NCBI RefSeq assembly: GCF_022811645.1
Contig: NZ_CP094534.1
Span: forward strand, 3,286,001-3,350,000
Source of the DNA: Hymenobacter monticola
Lineage (GTDB): Bacteria > Bacteroidota > Bacteroidia > Cytophagales > Hymenobacteraceae
Length of the DNA: 64,000 nucleotides
Direction of reading: 5' to 3'
Shown: positions 37,137 to 46,283 of the stretch, piece after piece
Layout: the number at the start of each line of letters is the position of its first letter
Position numbering within the stretch: position 1 is the first letter of the stretch
The notes under the pieces: model-generated
What the model was told of the DNA's origin: nothing
Databases searched by the model: none
Seen by the model: the letters and a program-made list of their open reading frames with translations, nothing else
Program-made: the position numbers and the translations under genes

Positions 37137-39557
37137 TCAGGGCTTGCTTTGAAGCGCCACCGAAGCTCCCGCCAGCCCCTCGGTCTCTGCCCGCAGCGTA
37201 ATCTGTCCGCCCTGCTCCTTCGTCTGAATAATGGCCAGTGCCATCCCGTTATAGGCCTTGCGCTCTGGCGCCTTGAACGATTCCATACTGGCCTGGTAAC
37301 CATTATCCACGCCCGCCACAAAGCCCGGCCCGTTCACCGTGAATTTCACCAGATTAGCCGCGTCGGGCACCAGGTTGCCATTAGCGTCCAGCACGCGCAC
37401 CGTCACGAAGGACAGGTCTTTGCCATCGGCTTGGAGCTGGCTTCGGTCGGCCATGAGTTCAATCTTGGCGGCAGGTCCGGCGGTTTTTACGGTGCTGGTG
37501 AGGACGGTTTTCCCGTCGCGGCGCGAAATGGCTTGCAGGGTGCCAGGGGCGTAGGGCACGCGCCACATCACGTGCAGGTCGTCGGGGCCTTTCTTTTTAG
37601 TGCCCAGCGACTTGCCGTTGAGAAAAAGCTCTACCTCATCGGCCTGGCTGTAGTAGGCCCACACGTCCACGGTTTGGCCGGGGCGCCAGTTCCAGTGGGG
37701 CAGCAGGTGCAGCACGGGCTGGTTGGTCCATTCGCTTTGGTACAGATAGTAAGCGTCTTTGGGGAAGCCGGCTAGGTCGATGAGGCCGAAGTACGAACTG
37801 CGGGCCGGCCAGGGGTAGGGCAGGGGCTCGCCTAGGTAGTCGAAGCCGCTCCACACGAAGGCTCCGCTAATGAACGGGCTGTTGCGTACGGCGCGCCACG
37901 CGGCCTCATGGGTGGCGCCCCAGTAGGGCGCGGCGTGGTCGTAGCTGGAGGCGGTGAAGTCGGCGTTGCCGGTGGTGAGCTTGGTTTTGCCGTCTTTGGG
38001 CCAGATGCGCAGGCTGTCGGAGGGCAGGTCGTAGTGGCCGCGCGTTTCGTAAGCCGCCGCGATTTCGGTTGCCAGGAAATGCTGGCCGGGGAAGCTGGTG
38101 GGCAGTTTGGGGTATTCAGCGTGCTTGTAGTTGAAGCTCAATACGTCGAGCACGCCGGCCTGGCTGATGAAGTTCTTGGCCGGTTCCTGCTCCGTGAGGG
38201 CGGAGGTGACGGGTCGCGTGGGGTCGAGGCGCTTCACGGTGGTGGTCAGCTGGCGGGCCAGGCGGGTGCCGGTGCTGTCGAACTGCTCGCGGATTTCGTT
38301 GCCGATGCTCCAGATGAATACGCTCGGGTGGTTGCGGTCGCGCCGAATCTGGTCTTCCAAATCGCGCTGGTGCCACTGCTTGAAATCGAGGTGGTAGTCC
38401 TGCGAGTTCTTCTTTTTCTGCCACATATCAAACGCCTCGTCCATTACCAGAAAGCCCATGCGGTCGCACAAGTCCAGCAACTGAGGCGCGGGCGGGTTGT
38501 GCGACATGCGAATGGCGTTGCAGCCCATGGCGCGCAGCAGCTGCAGCTGCCGCTCGGCCGCCCGCCCGTTAAACGCCGCCCCCAGCGCCCCCAGGTCGTG
38601 GTGCTGGTTCACGCCTTGGATGCGCAGCGGTTGCCCGTTCAGCAAAAAGCCTTTCTGCTTGTCGAATACGCAGGTGCGCACGCCCAGCGGCGTTTCGTAT
38701 TCGTCCGCCACTGCTTTACCGGCCAGTACCGTTGTTTTCACTCGATATAAATAGGGTTTCGTCACGGACCAAAGCTGCGGGTTCTTCAGGGTAAGTTTCT
38801 GCGAAACCGTGCCCGTCGCGCCGTTCAGCTTCACGCCGCCGCTTAGCTGCCGCGCCACTTCCTGGCCGCTTTTATCCAGCAATGTCGTTTGCAGCGTCAC
38901 CGTTTGAGGCTTGCCGGTGGCGTTGCGCAAGTGGGTTTGCACGGCCACGGTGGCGGCATGCGCGCTCACGGCGGGCGTCGTCACAAAAGTGCCCCACTCA
39001 TCTACGGCTACCTGGTGCGTCGTCACCAGCCGCACGTTGCGGTAGATGCCTGAGCCGGTGTACCAGCGCGAGTCCGGCTGGGGCGAGTTATCGACGCGCA
39101 CGGCCAGCACGTTGGGCTGGCCGCTGGGGCGCAGGTAGGGCGTCAGCTCATAGCGGAAGGAGATGTAGCCGTTTGGCCGGTAGCCCAGCGAATGGCCGTT
39201 CAGCCATACCTCGCTGTGCTTGTACACGCCATCGAACTCGACAAACACATTGCGGCCCGTGGTGGCCGGCAGGGTAAACGTCTTGCGGTACCAGCCGATG
39301 CCGGTGGGCAGGCCGCCGCCCTCGGGTTTAGAAGGATTCTTCTCGTCAAATTTTCCCTCGATGCTCCAGTCGTGCGGCAGCGTGAGTAGGCGCCACGCGG
39401 CGTCGTTGAAGGACGCTTCTTTGGCGCCGGCTTCGTCCCCGAGGTAGAACTTCCAGCCTTTGTTGAAGCCGGTGGTCACCCGCACTGGCGGCGGTGCGCC
39501 AAAAGACGCATTTGATGCGCCGAGCAGCAGCAGAAACAGGATGAGCAGACGGGACAT
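37137..39557 (-). CDS. GH2 family glycosidase with C-terminal Ig-like domains, secreted
   Basis: The 806-residue protein starts at ATG 39557 (signal core MSRLLILFLLLLGASNASFG); the frame is open further upstream only across a family-B repeat. The N-terminal jelly-roll has WKFYLGDEAGAKEASFNDAAW. The TIM barrel follows with the predicted acid/base in IWSIGNEIREQ near 420 and nucleophile in FLATEIAAAYE near 497. A DUF4982-like and a bacterial Ig-like domain (AKIELMADRSQLQADGKDLSFV near 700-720) end the protein. This layout is common in Bacteroidetes GH2 beta-galactosidases and beta-glucuronidases. It is the second of two adjacent but dissimilar GH2 genes, suggesting two beta-linked residues in the target glycan. 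Confidence 0.9.
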   Translation of the reverse strand: MSRLLILFLLLLGASNASFGAPPPVRVTTGFNKGWKFYLGDEAGAKEASFNDAAWRLLTLPHDWSIEGKFDEKNPSKPEGGGLPTGIGWYRKTFTLPATTGRNVFVEFDGVYKHSEVWLNGHSLGYRPNGYISFRYELTPYLRPSGQPNVLAVRVDNSPQPDSRWYTGSGIYRNVRLVTTHQVAVDEWGTFVTTPAVSAHAATVAVQTHLRNATGKPQTVTLQTTLLDKSGQEVARQLSGGVKLNGATGTVSQKLTLKNPQLWSVTKPYLYRVKTTVLAGKAVADEYETPLGVRTCVFDKQKGFLLNGQPLRIQGVNQHHDLGALGAAFNGRAAERQLQLLRAMGCNAIRMSHNPPAPQLLDLCDRMGFLVMDEAFDMWQKKKNSQDYHLDFKQWHQRDLEDQIRRDRNHPSVFIWSIGNEIREQFDSTGTRLARQLTTTVKRLDPTRPVTSALTEQEPAKNFISQAGVLDVLSFNYKHAEYPKLPTSFPGQHFLATEIAAAYETRGHYDLPSDSLRIWPKDGKTKLTTGNADFTASSYDHAAPYWGATHEAAWRAVRNSPFISGAFVWSGFDYLGEPLPYPWPARSSYFGLIDLAGFPKDAYYLYQSEWTNQPVLHLLPHWNWRPGQTVDVWAYYSQADEVELFLNGKSLGTKKKGPDDLHVMWRVPYAPGTLQAISRRDGKTVLTSTVKTAGPAAKIELMADRSQLQADGKDLSFVTVRVLDANGNLVPDAANLVKFTVNGPGFVAGVDNGYQASMESFKAPERKAYNGMALAIIQTKEQGGQITLRAETEGLAGASVALQSKP

Positions 39558-39575
39558 TGGGTGGGAGTTTGAGAG

Positions 39576-39716
39576 GTAGAGACGCGACACTTCGCGTCGC
39601 GTCGTTAGCTTCGCTGAACTGCGTTTGCGGATGTTGTTTGGGCTGCGCGGGTTGAATGCAAACGGCGCGGTTCTGGTCGTTCTGGCAGGAGACGCGAAGT
39701 GTCGCGTCTCTACATC
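39576..39716. repeat. family-B inverted repeat, GC-rich variant
   Basis: Arms about 39576-39606 and 39688-39716 around GTAGAGACGCGACACTTCGC and its inverse, with a longer spacer (about 80 bp) than the other family-B copies. The right edge abuts the stop of the propeller gene at 39719. Confidence 0.88.
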
Positions 39717-39718
39717 GT

Positions 39719-40852
39719 TCATTTTTTGGCTTCTTTCGGTTTCTTCACTGGCGGCGCAATGAAGGCCACCGCACTCTTGCCCAAATCCTTTGACGTAGCC
39801 ACGGCAATGCCGCGCTGGTCGGCCTTGTTCACGGCGCAGTAGTAGTGGTACACTACGCCTTTGTATTTCAGTACGAAGGACTTGTGGGCAAACAGCTCAT
39901 CATAAGGCTCGGAAGGCTCCACCAAATTTGCCCCCGTCCAATCGGTCCAGTGGGTGAGGTCGTAGGAGCAGGCGAAGCGGTTCACGGCGCCCTTCACGCC
40001 GGGGTAGAAGGCGCCGAAGTAGAACATCACCCACAGGCCGCTGTCCATCTTCTGCAGGTAGGCGTCGCCGGTGATGCCGGTGTGGTGGTTGAGCACGGGG
40101 TTGCGCAGGTAGCGCGTCCAGTGCGTCATGTCGTCGCTCACGGCCATGCCGATGCGCTCGGCCCCGCGCTTGGCGTTGAGGCTGTCGCCGTTGGCGTTGT
40201 AGTACATCACAAAGGGATGGCCGGTGAGCTTGGCCCGGTCCCAGGTCACGGAGCTTTTGTAGATGGTGTGGTTTTCCCACCAGCGCACATCCTTGTCGTC
40301 GGGGCGCAGCACGGGCTTGGCCAGGCGCTGCCAGGTGGGCAGGGTGGTGGGGTCCTTGTAGGTCGAGGCGAGGCTGATGGAGAGCAGGCCCTTTTCGTAG
40401 CCGCGCGAGTTGCCGCCGAAGTACGACAGCCAGTACTTGCCCTGGTAGGGCTGCCACTCGTAGCTGCCGCCCCACTTAGCATCTTGCAGGGCCACGTAGC
40501 CGGCTTTTTGGTTGGTGTCCCAATCCGTTGTGTCGGTGAAAGCCAGGATTTTGCCCTTGGTTTCCCATTTCAGCAGGTCCTTGCTCTGAGCCAGCCAGGT
40601 TTCGTAGCCGCGCCCGTCGAAGATGATGTAAGTCATCCACCACTGCCCGTTTTTGCGGAACACCGTGGGGCAGTCCATTTTCTTCTGGTTGTCGTCCGTC
40701 ACCAGCACGAGGCCGTATTTGTGGGGCGTCTTCACCTCCTCGTACACCTTCTGCATCTCGGCGGCGGGCACGTCTTTGGGCAGCACTTTCTGCGCCCAAG
40801 CCGGTTGGCACAGGCCGCTGATGAGCAAGAGGGAGGCAAGCTTGATTTTCAT
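39719..40852 (-). CDS. secreted five-bladed-propeller glycoside-hydrolase-like protein, family unclear
   Basis: The 377-residue protein starts at ATG 40852 (signal MKIKLASLLLISGLCQPAWA), 4 bp after the GH78 stop, so it is co-transcribed with that gene. The mature part looks like a five-bladed beta-propeller: repeated strand pairs such as KMDCPTVFRKNGQWWMTYIIF near 67-87, GKYWLSYFGGN, HPFVMYYNANG, GLWVMFYFG and GVVYHYYCAVN. An acidic residue early in blade 1 (MDCPTVF) is typical of GH43-, GH117- and GH130-type enzymes. I cannot place it in one family. The Lys-rich tail (PPVKKPKEAKK) is notable. Confidence 0.75.
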   Translation of the reverse strand: MKIKLASLLLISGLCQPAWAQKVLPKDVPAAEMQKVYEEVKTPHKYGLVLVTDDNQKKMDCPTVFRKNGQWWMTYIIFDGRGYETWLAQSKDLLKWETKGKILAFTDTTDWDTNQKAGYVALQDAKWGGSYEWQPYQGKYWLSYFGGNSRGYEKGLLSISLASTYKDPTTLPTWQRLAKPVLRPDDKDVRWWENHTIYKSSVTWDRAKLTGHPFVMYYNANGDSLNAKRGAERIGMAVSDDMTHWTRYLRNPVLNHHTGITGDAYLQKMDSGLWVMFYFGAFYPGVKGAVNRFACSYDLTHWTDWTGANLVEPSEPYDELFAHKSFVLKYKGVVYHYYCAVNKADQRGIAVATSKDLGKSAVAFIAPPVKKPKEAKK

Positions 40853-40856
40853 GCGA

Positions 40857-43673
40857 TTACAGGGTGGAGTTAACCTCAAAATGATAAGTCCCCGAGCCCA
40901 CCTTCACCCGCGCCCGGCCCTCGGCAAAGCCCAGCGACTGCAGCTCCGGGTGTTTCGCCAGTGGCTGGCCGCCTTCGGTGATGCGCGCCGAAGCAGTGGC
41001 CGGCAGGTAAATGGTAGCCGTGGCGTTGACCGGAATGGTCACCGTCAGCGCAAAGCCGTAGCCGACTTTTTTCCAGTCGCTCACAATCAGCCCGTAGGGC
41101 GAAAGGTGCGTGGCGCGGGCGCTGCGCACGTCGCCCACCGGCTCGGGCCGGATGTCGATTTTATCAAAAGCCACCGACTCTTCGGCCGGCCGAATCCCGG
41201 CCAGGCCGCCGTACAGCCATTCCTGTAGGTGGCCCAGCATCAAGTGGTTGTTCGAGACGGTGGGCAGGGCGGCCCACGACTCGGTGAGGGCCGTGGCGCC
41301 GTGGGCCAGCTGGTAGCCATAACCGGGCACGTCGGAGCGGTTGTTCATGGCAAAAATGACGTCGGAGCGGCCGGCGTCTTCCAGCACGCGCAGCAGGTAG
41401 CGGTAGCCGATGTCGCCGGCCGTCAGGGTATTGTCGCGGCTGCGGATGTCCTGCACGATGTTTTCAATCACCGCAGCCTTATCGGCTGGCGCCACCAGGC
41501 CCATGTACATGGCCATGGCATTGGCGGTCTGGCTGCCGGTAGCGTACTGCTTAGTGGCGGGGTTGAAAAACTTCTGGTTGAAAGCTGTTTTCACCTCCGC
41601 ACCCAGCTGCTCGTAGGCCGTGGCGTCGGCGGTTTTGCCCAGCAGGCGGGCAATTTGGGCCAGAATGCTGAGGTCGTAGTAGTAAGTGGCCGTGCCCGTC
41701 ACGCCCATGGGCGTAAGCTGCGAGGTGCCCGGCGGCTTGGGGCCGAGGTCGTACCAGTCGCCCAGACCTTTGGTGATGATGTGGCCGTTGGCCTGCGTGC
41801 CGAGGTAGGCCACGTAGCGACGCATCATCTCGTAGTTCTCGGCCAGCGCCGGCCGGTCGCCGTACCACTGGTAGAGGTACCAGGGCAGGATGATGCTGGC
41901 GCTTCCCCACTCCGGCGAGTCGCGGAAAATGTCGCCGCCCCACTCAAACTTCACGTACTCGGGCGCGATTTCCGGCACCAGCCCCTCGGCCGTTTGCGAG
42001 GCGCGCATGTCGGCCAGGGTTTTGCGGCCCAGCGCGGCAATGTCGTAGCCGTAGCGCATGGAAGCGCCCATGAGGTGGGTTTCCTCCAGCCAGCCCAGCT
42101 TTTCGCGGTGCGGGCAGTCGGTGAACACGCTGGCCAGGTTGCTTTTGATGGACCAGTCAATGAGCTTGTGCGTGCGGTTGAGCAGGTCGTTGGAGCATGA
42201 AAACTCGCCCACCTGCGCCGCCGCGTTGCGCGTGTGCAAGGCTGCGAGGCCGACAATTTCGGGCCGGTGCTGCGGGTTGCTTTCGCCTTTGGGCACGCCG
42301 CCCTCTACTTGCGCGTAGCGGAAACCGTAGTAGGTGAAGCGCGGGCGCCAGGTTTCCACGCCGTTGCCTTTCAACACATAGGTGAAGTAGAAGCCGCGTC
42401 CCACATTCTTCTGGGTGATGGTTTTATCGGCGGCCAGCAGCTCGGCGGGCGCAATGCGGACGGTGTCGCCGCGGCGGCCTTTCACCTGCAGCTCGATGAT
42501 GCCCGAGGCGTTCTGGCCGTAGTCGTACACCCACTTGCCGGGCTGGACCTGGGCGACGCTTTGCGCTCTAAAGGTGTCAAAAACCCGCAGCGGCTCCTGC
42601 TGCTGCGCCACCAGTTCAGCGGGGCCGTCGACGGCGATGACGGGCCGCCACTTGTGCGCGTCGAAGCCGGCCGTGGCCCAGCCGGCCTGCTCCAGCGTGG
42701 CGTTGTAGTCCTCGCCGCCGTAGATGCTGCTGAAGGTGACCGGCCCGGCGGCGGTTTGCCAGCTGGGGTCGCTCACCACGTCCTGCTGCGTGCCGTCGGC
42801 AAAATTTAGCGCCAGCCGGCAAATCAATTTCGGGTAGCCAAAAGCCGACTTGAGCTTGCGGTACCGCTCCTTCACCGGGGGCACGTAGTAGAAGCCGTTG
42901 CCGAGCATCACGCCCAGGGCATTGGCCCCGCCCTTTACCTGGCTGGTCACGTCGAAGGCTACGTACTGCGCCTGCTTATCATACTTGGTCCAGCCCGGGT
43001 CGAGGAAGTGGTTGCCGACTTTTTGGCCGTTCAACACGGCTTCAAACTGGCCCAGCCCGCTGATATACAGCGTGGCTTTGACGGGCTGCTTTTTGGCGAC
43101 GAACTGCTTCCGCAGCAGCGGCAGGGTGTTGTTGCCGTTGTAGGCGTCCTTTTTGCCATCCACGGGCAGCACGGTCACGCGGTCGGCGGGCAGCTGCTCG
43201 TAGGCTATCCAGGCGGCGCCTTTCCAGTCGGAAGGCGCGAACAGGCCCGTTTGCCACTCGGCCGGGGCCGACCACTCCGAAGCGCCGCTCTGGTTGTCCC
43301 AGGTTTTTACCTTCCAGAAATAGGTGGTGGCCGGCTGCAGGGCCCGGCCCGCGTAGCTCACCTGAATGGAAGAGCCCGACTGGGTTTTGCCCGAGTCCCA
43401 AACATTGCCCAGGTTTTTGTCGAGGCCTTGGCGGCTGTCCGAAACCAGGATGTGATACGCGGTTTGCCGCACGTTGCGGCGGTCAGAACGTAGCTGCCAG
43501 CTCAAGGCGGGCGTGGCCGCTTGCACGCCCAGCGGGTGCGGCTGGTCCGCGCATTTGAGGTTCGCCACGCGCAGCTTTTGCGCCGTGGCCGGATGATAAA
43601 TCAGTACAATAAGCGTGAGCAGGGCGGCAGCGGCAGGCGAGGGCAGGAAGGAAAGAAAAGACCTTATTTTCAT
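40857..43673 (-). CDS. GH78 alpha-L-rhamnosidase, secreted
   Basis: The 938-residue protein has a signal peptide (core AAAALLTLIVLIYHPATAQ) and the full GH78 order: fibronectin-like domain with LRVANLKCADQPHPLGV, beta-sandwich domains with YISGLGQFEAVLNGQKVGN near 197-215, an (alpha/alpha)6 barrel and a C-terminal beta domain. The signature is the subfamily form DCPHREKLGWLEE near 518-530, where Glu replaces the Asp of the canonical DCPxRDERLGW. The second catalytic region is HGATALTESWAA near 790-800. It heads the fourteen-gene minus-strand block. A 17-bp palindrome lies about 84 bp upstream of the ATG and may be its operator. Confidence 0.93.
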   Translation of the reverse strand: MKIRSFLSFLPSPAAAALLTLIVLIYHPATAQKLRVANLKCADQPHPLGVQAATPALSWQLRSDRRNVRQTAYHILVSDSRQGLDKNLGNVWDSGKTQSGSSIQVSYAGRALQPATTYFWKVKTWDNQSGASEWSAPAEWQTGLFAPSDWKGAAWIAYEQLPADRVTVLPVDGKKDAYNGNNTLPLLRKQFVAKKQPVKATLYISGLGQFEAVLNGQKVGNHFLDPGWTKYDKQAQYVAFDVTSQVKGGANALGVMLGNGFYYVPPVKERYRKLKSAFGYPKLICRLALNFADGTQQDVVSDPSWQTAAGPVTFSSIYGGEDYNATLEQAGWATAGFDAHKWRPVIAVDGPAELVAQQQEPLRVFDTFRAQSVAQVQPGKWVYDYGQNASGIIELQVKGRRGDTVRIAPAELLAADKTITQKNVGRGFYFTYVLKGNGVETWRPRFTYYGFRYAQVEGGVPKGESNPQHRPEIVGLAALHTRNAAAQVGEFSCSNDLLNRTHKLIDWSIKSNLASVFTDCPHREKLGWLEETHLMGASMRYGYDIAALGRKTLADMRASQTAEGLVPEIAPEYVKFEWGGDIFRDSPEWGSASIILPWYLYQWYGDRPALAENYEMMRRYVAYLGTQANGHIITKGLGDWYDLGPKPPGTSQLTPMGVTGTATYYYDLSILAQIARLLGKTADATAYEQLGAEVKTAFNQKFFNPATKQYATGSQTANAMAMYMGLVAPADKAAVIENIVQDIRSRDNTLTAGDIGYRYLLRVLEDAGRSDVIFAMNNRSDVPGYGYQLAHGATALTESWAALPTVSNNHLMLGHLQEWLYGGLAGIRPAEESVAFDKIDIRPEPVGDVRSARATHLSPYGLIVSDWKKVGYGFALTVTIPVNATATIYLPATASARITEGGQPLAKHPELQSLGFAEGRARVKVGSGTYHFEVNSTL

Positions 43674-43756
43674 TGCCTTGAAGTTCGCTGCGACGATGCT
43701 GGGCTAATAACGGGGAAGCAACCGGGAGAATGGACCGGGCCTGAAACAGGCCATTG

Positions 43757-43773
43757 ACAAATGTATAATTTGT
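43757..43773. promoter_or_regulatory. 17-bp perfect inverted repeat between divergent genes, candidate operator
   Basis: ACAAAT-GTATA-ATTTGT: perfect 6-bp arms with a 5-bp centre, 83 bp upstream of the minus-strand GH78 gene and 158 bp upstream of the plus-strand lipoprotein gene. TATAATTTG inside it is close to, but not exactly, a Bacteroidetes -7 element. This is the only such site I noticed near a block boundary. Confidence 0.4.
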
Positions 43774-43931
43774 GCGGGCCGGGGCCGTGCCGGGCGTTGG
43801 CAACTTGTTGTAGGATGTTAGCAAGCGCCCCGGGGCGGCGGCGGCCCCGCTTTTTGGGGCCAACCCTGGGGCCGTGCGGCCCGTTTAGCCTTGGCTCCCG
43901 CCGTATGGCGCGGGAAGTATTGGGAAGCACG

Positions 43932-44177
43932 ATGAGAAAGAAAATAATGGCTCTGGCGGGGGCGGCTGTGGTGACCAGCGCCCTGCTCGGGGCCTGCCAG
44001 GAGAAGCCCTCCCAACCCACCGCCAGCGCCGCCGCCGCCGCCCCGGTAGCCGACAGCACCGCCGCCGATACCCTCCGCCGGGTGCGTGGGCCCAAAGAGA
44101 AGGTCCCCTTTGTGGCCCCCACCAAAATCGGGCGCATCCTCGGCGCCCAAAGCCCCTCGCCGCCCGGCACCCGCTAG
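43932..44177 (+). CDS. small lipoprotein, function unknown
   Basis: An 81-residue protein starting at ATG 43932: MRKKIMALAGAAVVTSALLGAC is a lipoprotein signal with the lipobox LLGAC (Cys22). The mature part is a low-complexity Ala/Pro/Thr stretch followed by a conserved-looking basic tail (RRVRGPKEKVPFVAPTKIGRILG). It is divergent from the GH78 gene. The frame is open further upstream, but that part overlaps the intergenic palindrome and has no signal peptide. No function can be assigned. Confidence 0.65.
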   Translation: MRKKIMALAGAAVVTSALLGACQEKPSQPTASAAAAAPVADSTAADTLRRVRGPKEKVPFVAPTKIGRILGAQSPSPPGTR

Positions 44178-44375
44178 GCCGAAGCGCAGGCGCGAGGTGG
44201 CACAGCCGCTGTAGCCGGCGTCGGCCACTTAAAGCCGGACCAATCCCACCGGGGGAGGTCATGGTACCAGGGGGCGCTACAAGCTGAATGAGCGCCTGGC
44301 ACCCCTTCCCTTCAGAGGGGGCCGGGGTGAAATGATACGCTAGAACGGCATATTGCATTTATTTACCACATCCAC

Positions 44376-45830
44376 ATGCCCGATTCTACCTATGATGCCG
44401 TCGTTGTCGGTTCCGGCCCCAATGGGCTGGCCGCCGCCATTGCCATGCAGCAGGCGGGCCTGTCGGTGCTGCTGATTGAAGGCAAGAACGAGCTGGGCGG
44501 CGGCCTGCGCACCGCCGAGCTGACGCTGCCCGGTTTCCGCCACGACATCTGCTCGGCCATTCACCCGTTGGCCGCCGCTTCGCCCTACTTCCAAACGCTG
44601 CCGCTGGCCCGGTACGGCCTCGACTACCTCACGCCGCCCGTGGCCGCCGCCCACCCCTTCGACGATGGCACCGCTGCGGCCGTCCTCACCTCCATTGACG
44701 CCACCGCCGCCACCCTCGGCCCCGACGCCGATGCCTACCGCAGCCTGCTGGCCCCGCTGGTGGCGCAGTGGCCCAGTCTTGTGCGCGACGCGCTGGGCCC
44801 GCTGCGTTTCCCGCCGAATCCGGTGGCGCTGGCCCGCTTTGGCCTGTCGGCGCTGTTGCCGGCCACGGTGCTGGCCCGTCGCCTCGCGGGCGAGAAAGCC
44901 AAAGGGCTGCTGGCCGGCATGGCCGCCCACAGCATTCAGCCGCTCAGCAACCTCACCACTTCAGCCATTGGCCTGGTGCTGCTGATGGCGGCGCACCGCG
45001 GCGGCTGGCCCCTGGCGCGGGGGGGCTCGCAGTCCCTTGCCGATGCGCTGGTGGGGCACTTCCGCGCCCTAGGCGGTAAAGTCGAAACGGGTACCTTCGT
45101 GCGCTCACTCGGGCAACTGCCCGCAGCCCGCGCCGTGCTGCTCGACGTAACGCCGGCGCAACTGCTCCAGATAGCCGGCCACAGCCTCTCCGGCATCTAC
45201 CAGTGGCAGCTGCGGCGCTACCGCTACGGCATGGGCGTGTTCAAGATTGACTGGGCCTTGGGGGCGCCCATTCCCTTCGCGGCGCCCGAGTGCGCCCAGG
45301 CCGGCACCGTGCACCTGGGCGGCACGCTGGCCGAAATTGCCGCCGGCGAGCAGGCCGCCGCGCGCGGGCAGCACCCGGCCCGGCCCTTCGTGCTGCTGGC
45401 CCAGCAAAGCCTGTTCGACGCCACCCGCGCCCCGGCCGGGCAGCACACCGCCTGGGCCTACTGCCACGTGCCCAACGGCTCGCGCCAGGACATGACCGCC
45501 GCCATCGAAAGCCAGGTGGAGCGCTTCGCGCCGGGCTTCCGGGAGCGCATCCTCGCCCGCCACACCTTCGACCCGCTGCAGATGCAGGCCCACAACCCCA
45601 ACTACGTGGGCGGCGACATCAACGGCGGCGTGCTCGACATCGGGCAACTGTTCACCCGCCCGGCTCTGCGCGCCTCCAACTACCGCACCTCGCAGCGCGG
45701 GCTGTACCTGTGTTCTTCAGCCACGCCGCCCGGCGGAGGCGTGCACGGCATGTGCGGCTACCGCGCCGCCCGCCTGGCCCTGCGCGACGTGTTTGGGCTG
45801 GACGCGCCGCCGCTGCACGGGGAGGGGTGA
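44376..45830 (+). CDS. FAD-dependent oxidoreductase, phytoene-desaturase-like (COG1233)
   Basis: The 484-residue protein begins with a dinucleotide-binding motif VVVGSGPNGLAAAIAMQQAG (residues 10-29) followed by LLIEGKNELGGGLRTAEL, the second FAD-contact region of the carotenoid-desaturase/amine-oxidase superfamily. A C-terminal FAD signature appears in GLYLCSSATPPGGGVHGMCGYRAA near 446-469. It has no signal peptide. Related proteins are widespread in bacteria with unknown substrates; carotenoid genes (crtB, crtY) are not next to it. It stands alone between a lipoprotein and a hypothetical gene. Confidence 0.88.
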   Translation: MPDSTYDAVVVGSGPNGLAAAIAMQQAGLSVLLIEGKNELGGGLRTAELTLPGFRHDICSAIHPLAAASPYFQTLPLARYGLDYLTPPVAAAHPFDDGTAAAVLTSIDATAATLGPDADAYRSLLAPLVAQWPSLVRDALGPLRFPPNPVALARFGLSALLPATVLARRLAGEKAKGLLAGMAAHSIQPLSNLTTSAIGLVLLMAAHRGGWPLARGGSQSLADALVGHFRALGGKVETGTFVRSLGQLPAARAVLLDVTPAQLLQIAGHSLSGIYQWQLRRYRYGMGVFKIDWALGAPIPFAAPECAQAGTVHLGGTLAEIAAGEQAAARGQHPARPFVLLAQQSLFDATRAPAGQHTAWAYCHVPNGSRQDMTAAIESQVERFAPGFRERILARHTFDPLQMQAHNPNYVGGDINGGVLDIGQLFTRPALRASNYRTSQRGLYLCSSATPPGGGVHGMCGYRAARLALRDVFGLDAPPLHGEG

Positions 45831-45869
45831 GGATATTGAAACAATTCTTACTACTGCTACTTTAGTGTC

Positions 45870-46277
45870 ATGCTTTCACTTTACTCCGCGCAAAGTCTAG
45901 CTTTCCTGTTGGAAATAATTCCAGACTTGCGGCCTTTAGTCACGGAGCAAGCAGATTGGTTTGAAATAAATACGGTATCCCCTTCTGGGTGGGAGTTTTG
46001 GGTTTCATCAGCGGAGGATGAAATCACCGTTGGGTTTGCTGAATATCATACCCACTTTGGCTGGCATGAAGGCGACCCCGCAGATGATGGAACTGATGCA
46101 GCCGACTTTATTTGTTCTCTCCGCACCGGGCAACTGATGCTTGCAGTTTGGTATGAAGGCGAAGAGTACGTGAGTTCTTGGCCGGTTGAATCGATTCAGG
46201 AAGCACTGCCAAAGACGTGGTTTCAGCGGTGGTGGAGACGAAAGCAACGGCTTCAAATCAAAAAATGGATTGAATAA
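45870..46277 (+). CDS. hypothetical protein
   Basis: Not recognised. A 135-residue acidic, Trp-rich soluble protein (SGWEFWVSSAEDEITVGFAEYHTHFGWHEGD near 38-68) with a basic Trp/Arg cluster near the C-terminus (FQRWWRRKQRLQIKKW). The gene is AT-richer than its neighbours. The pattern recalls small proteins found in immunity or contact-dependent gene clusters, but no toxin is nearby, so no role is claimed. Confidence 0.6.
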   Translation: MLSLYSAQSLAFLLEIIPDLRPLVTEQADWFEINTVSPSGWEFWVSSAEDEITVGFAEYHTHFGWHEGDPADDGTDAADFICSLRTGQLMLAVWYEGEEYVSSWPVESIQEALPKTWFQRWWRRKQRLQIKKWIE

Positions 46278-46283
46278 CTGCTC

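Noticed and set aside
39558..39722. 55-residue N-terminal extension of the second GH2 protein
   Set aside because: Again translation of a family-B repeat; ATG 39557 begins the signal peptide.
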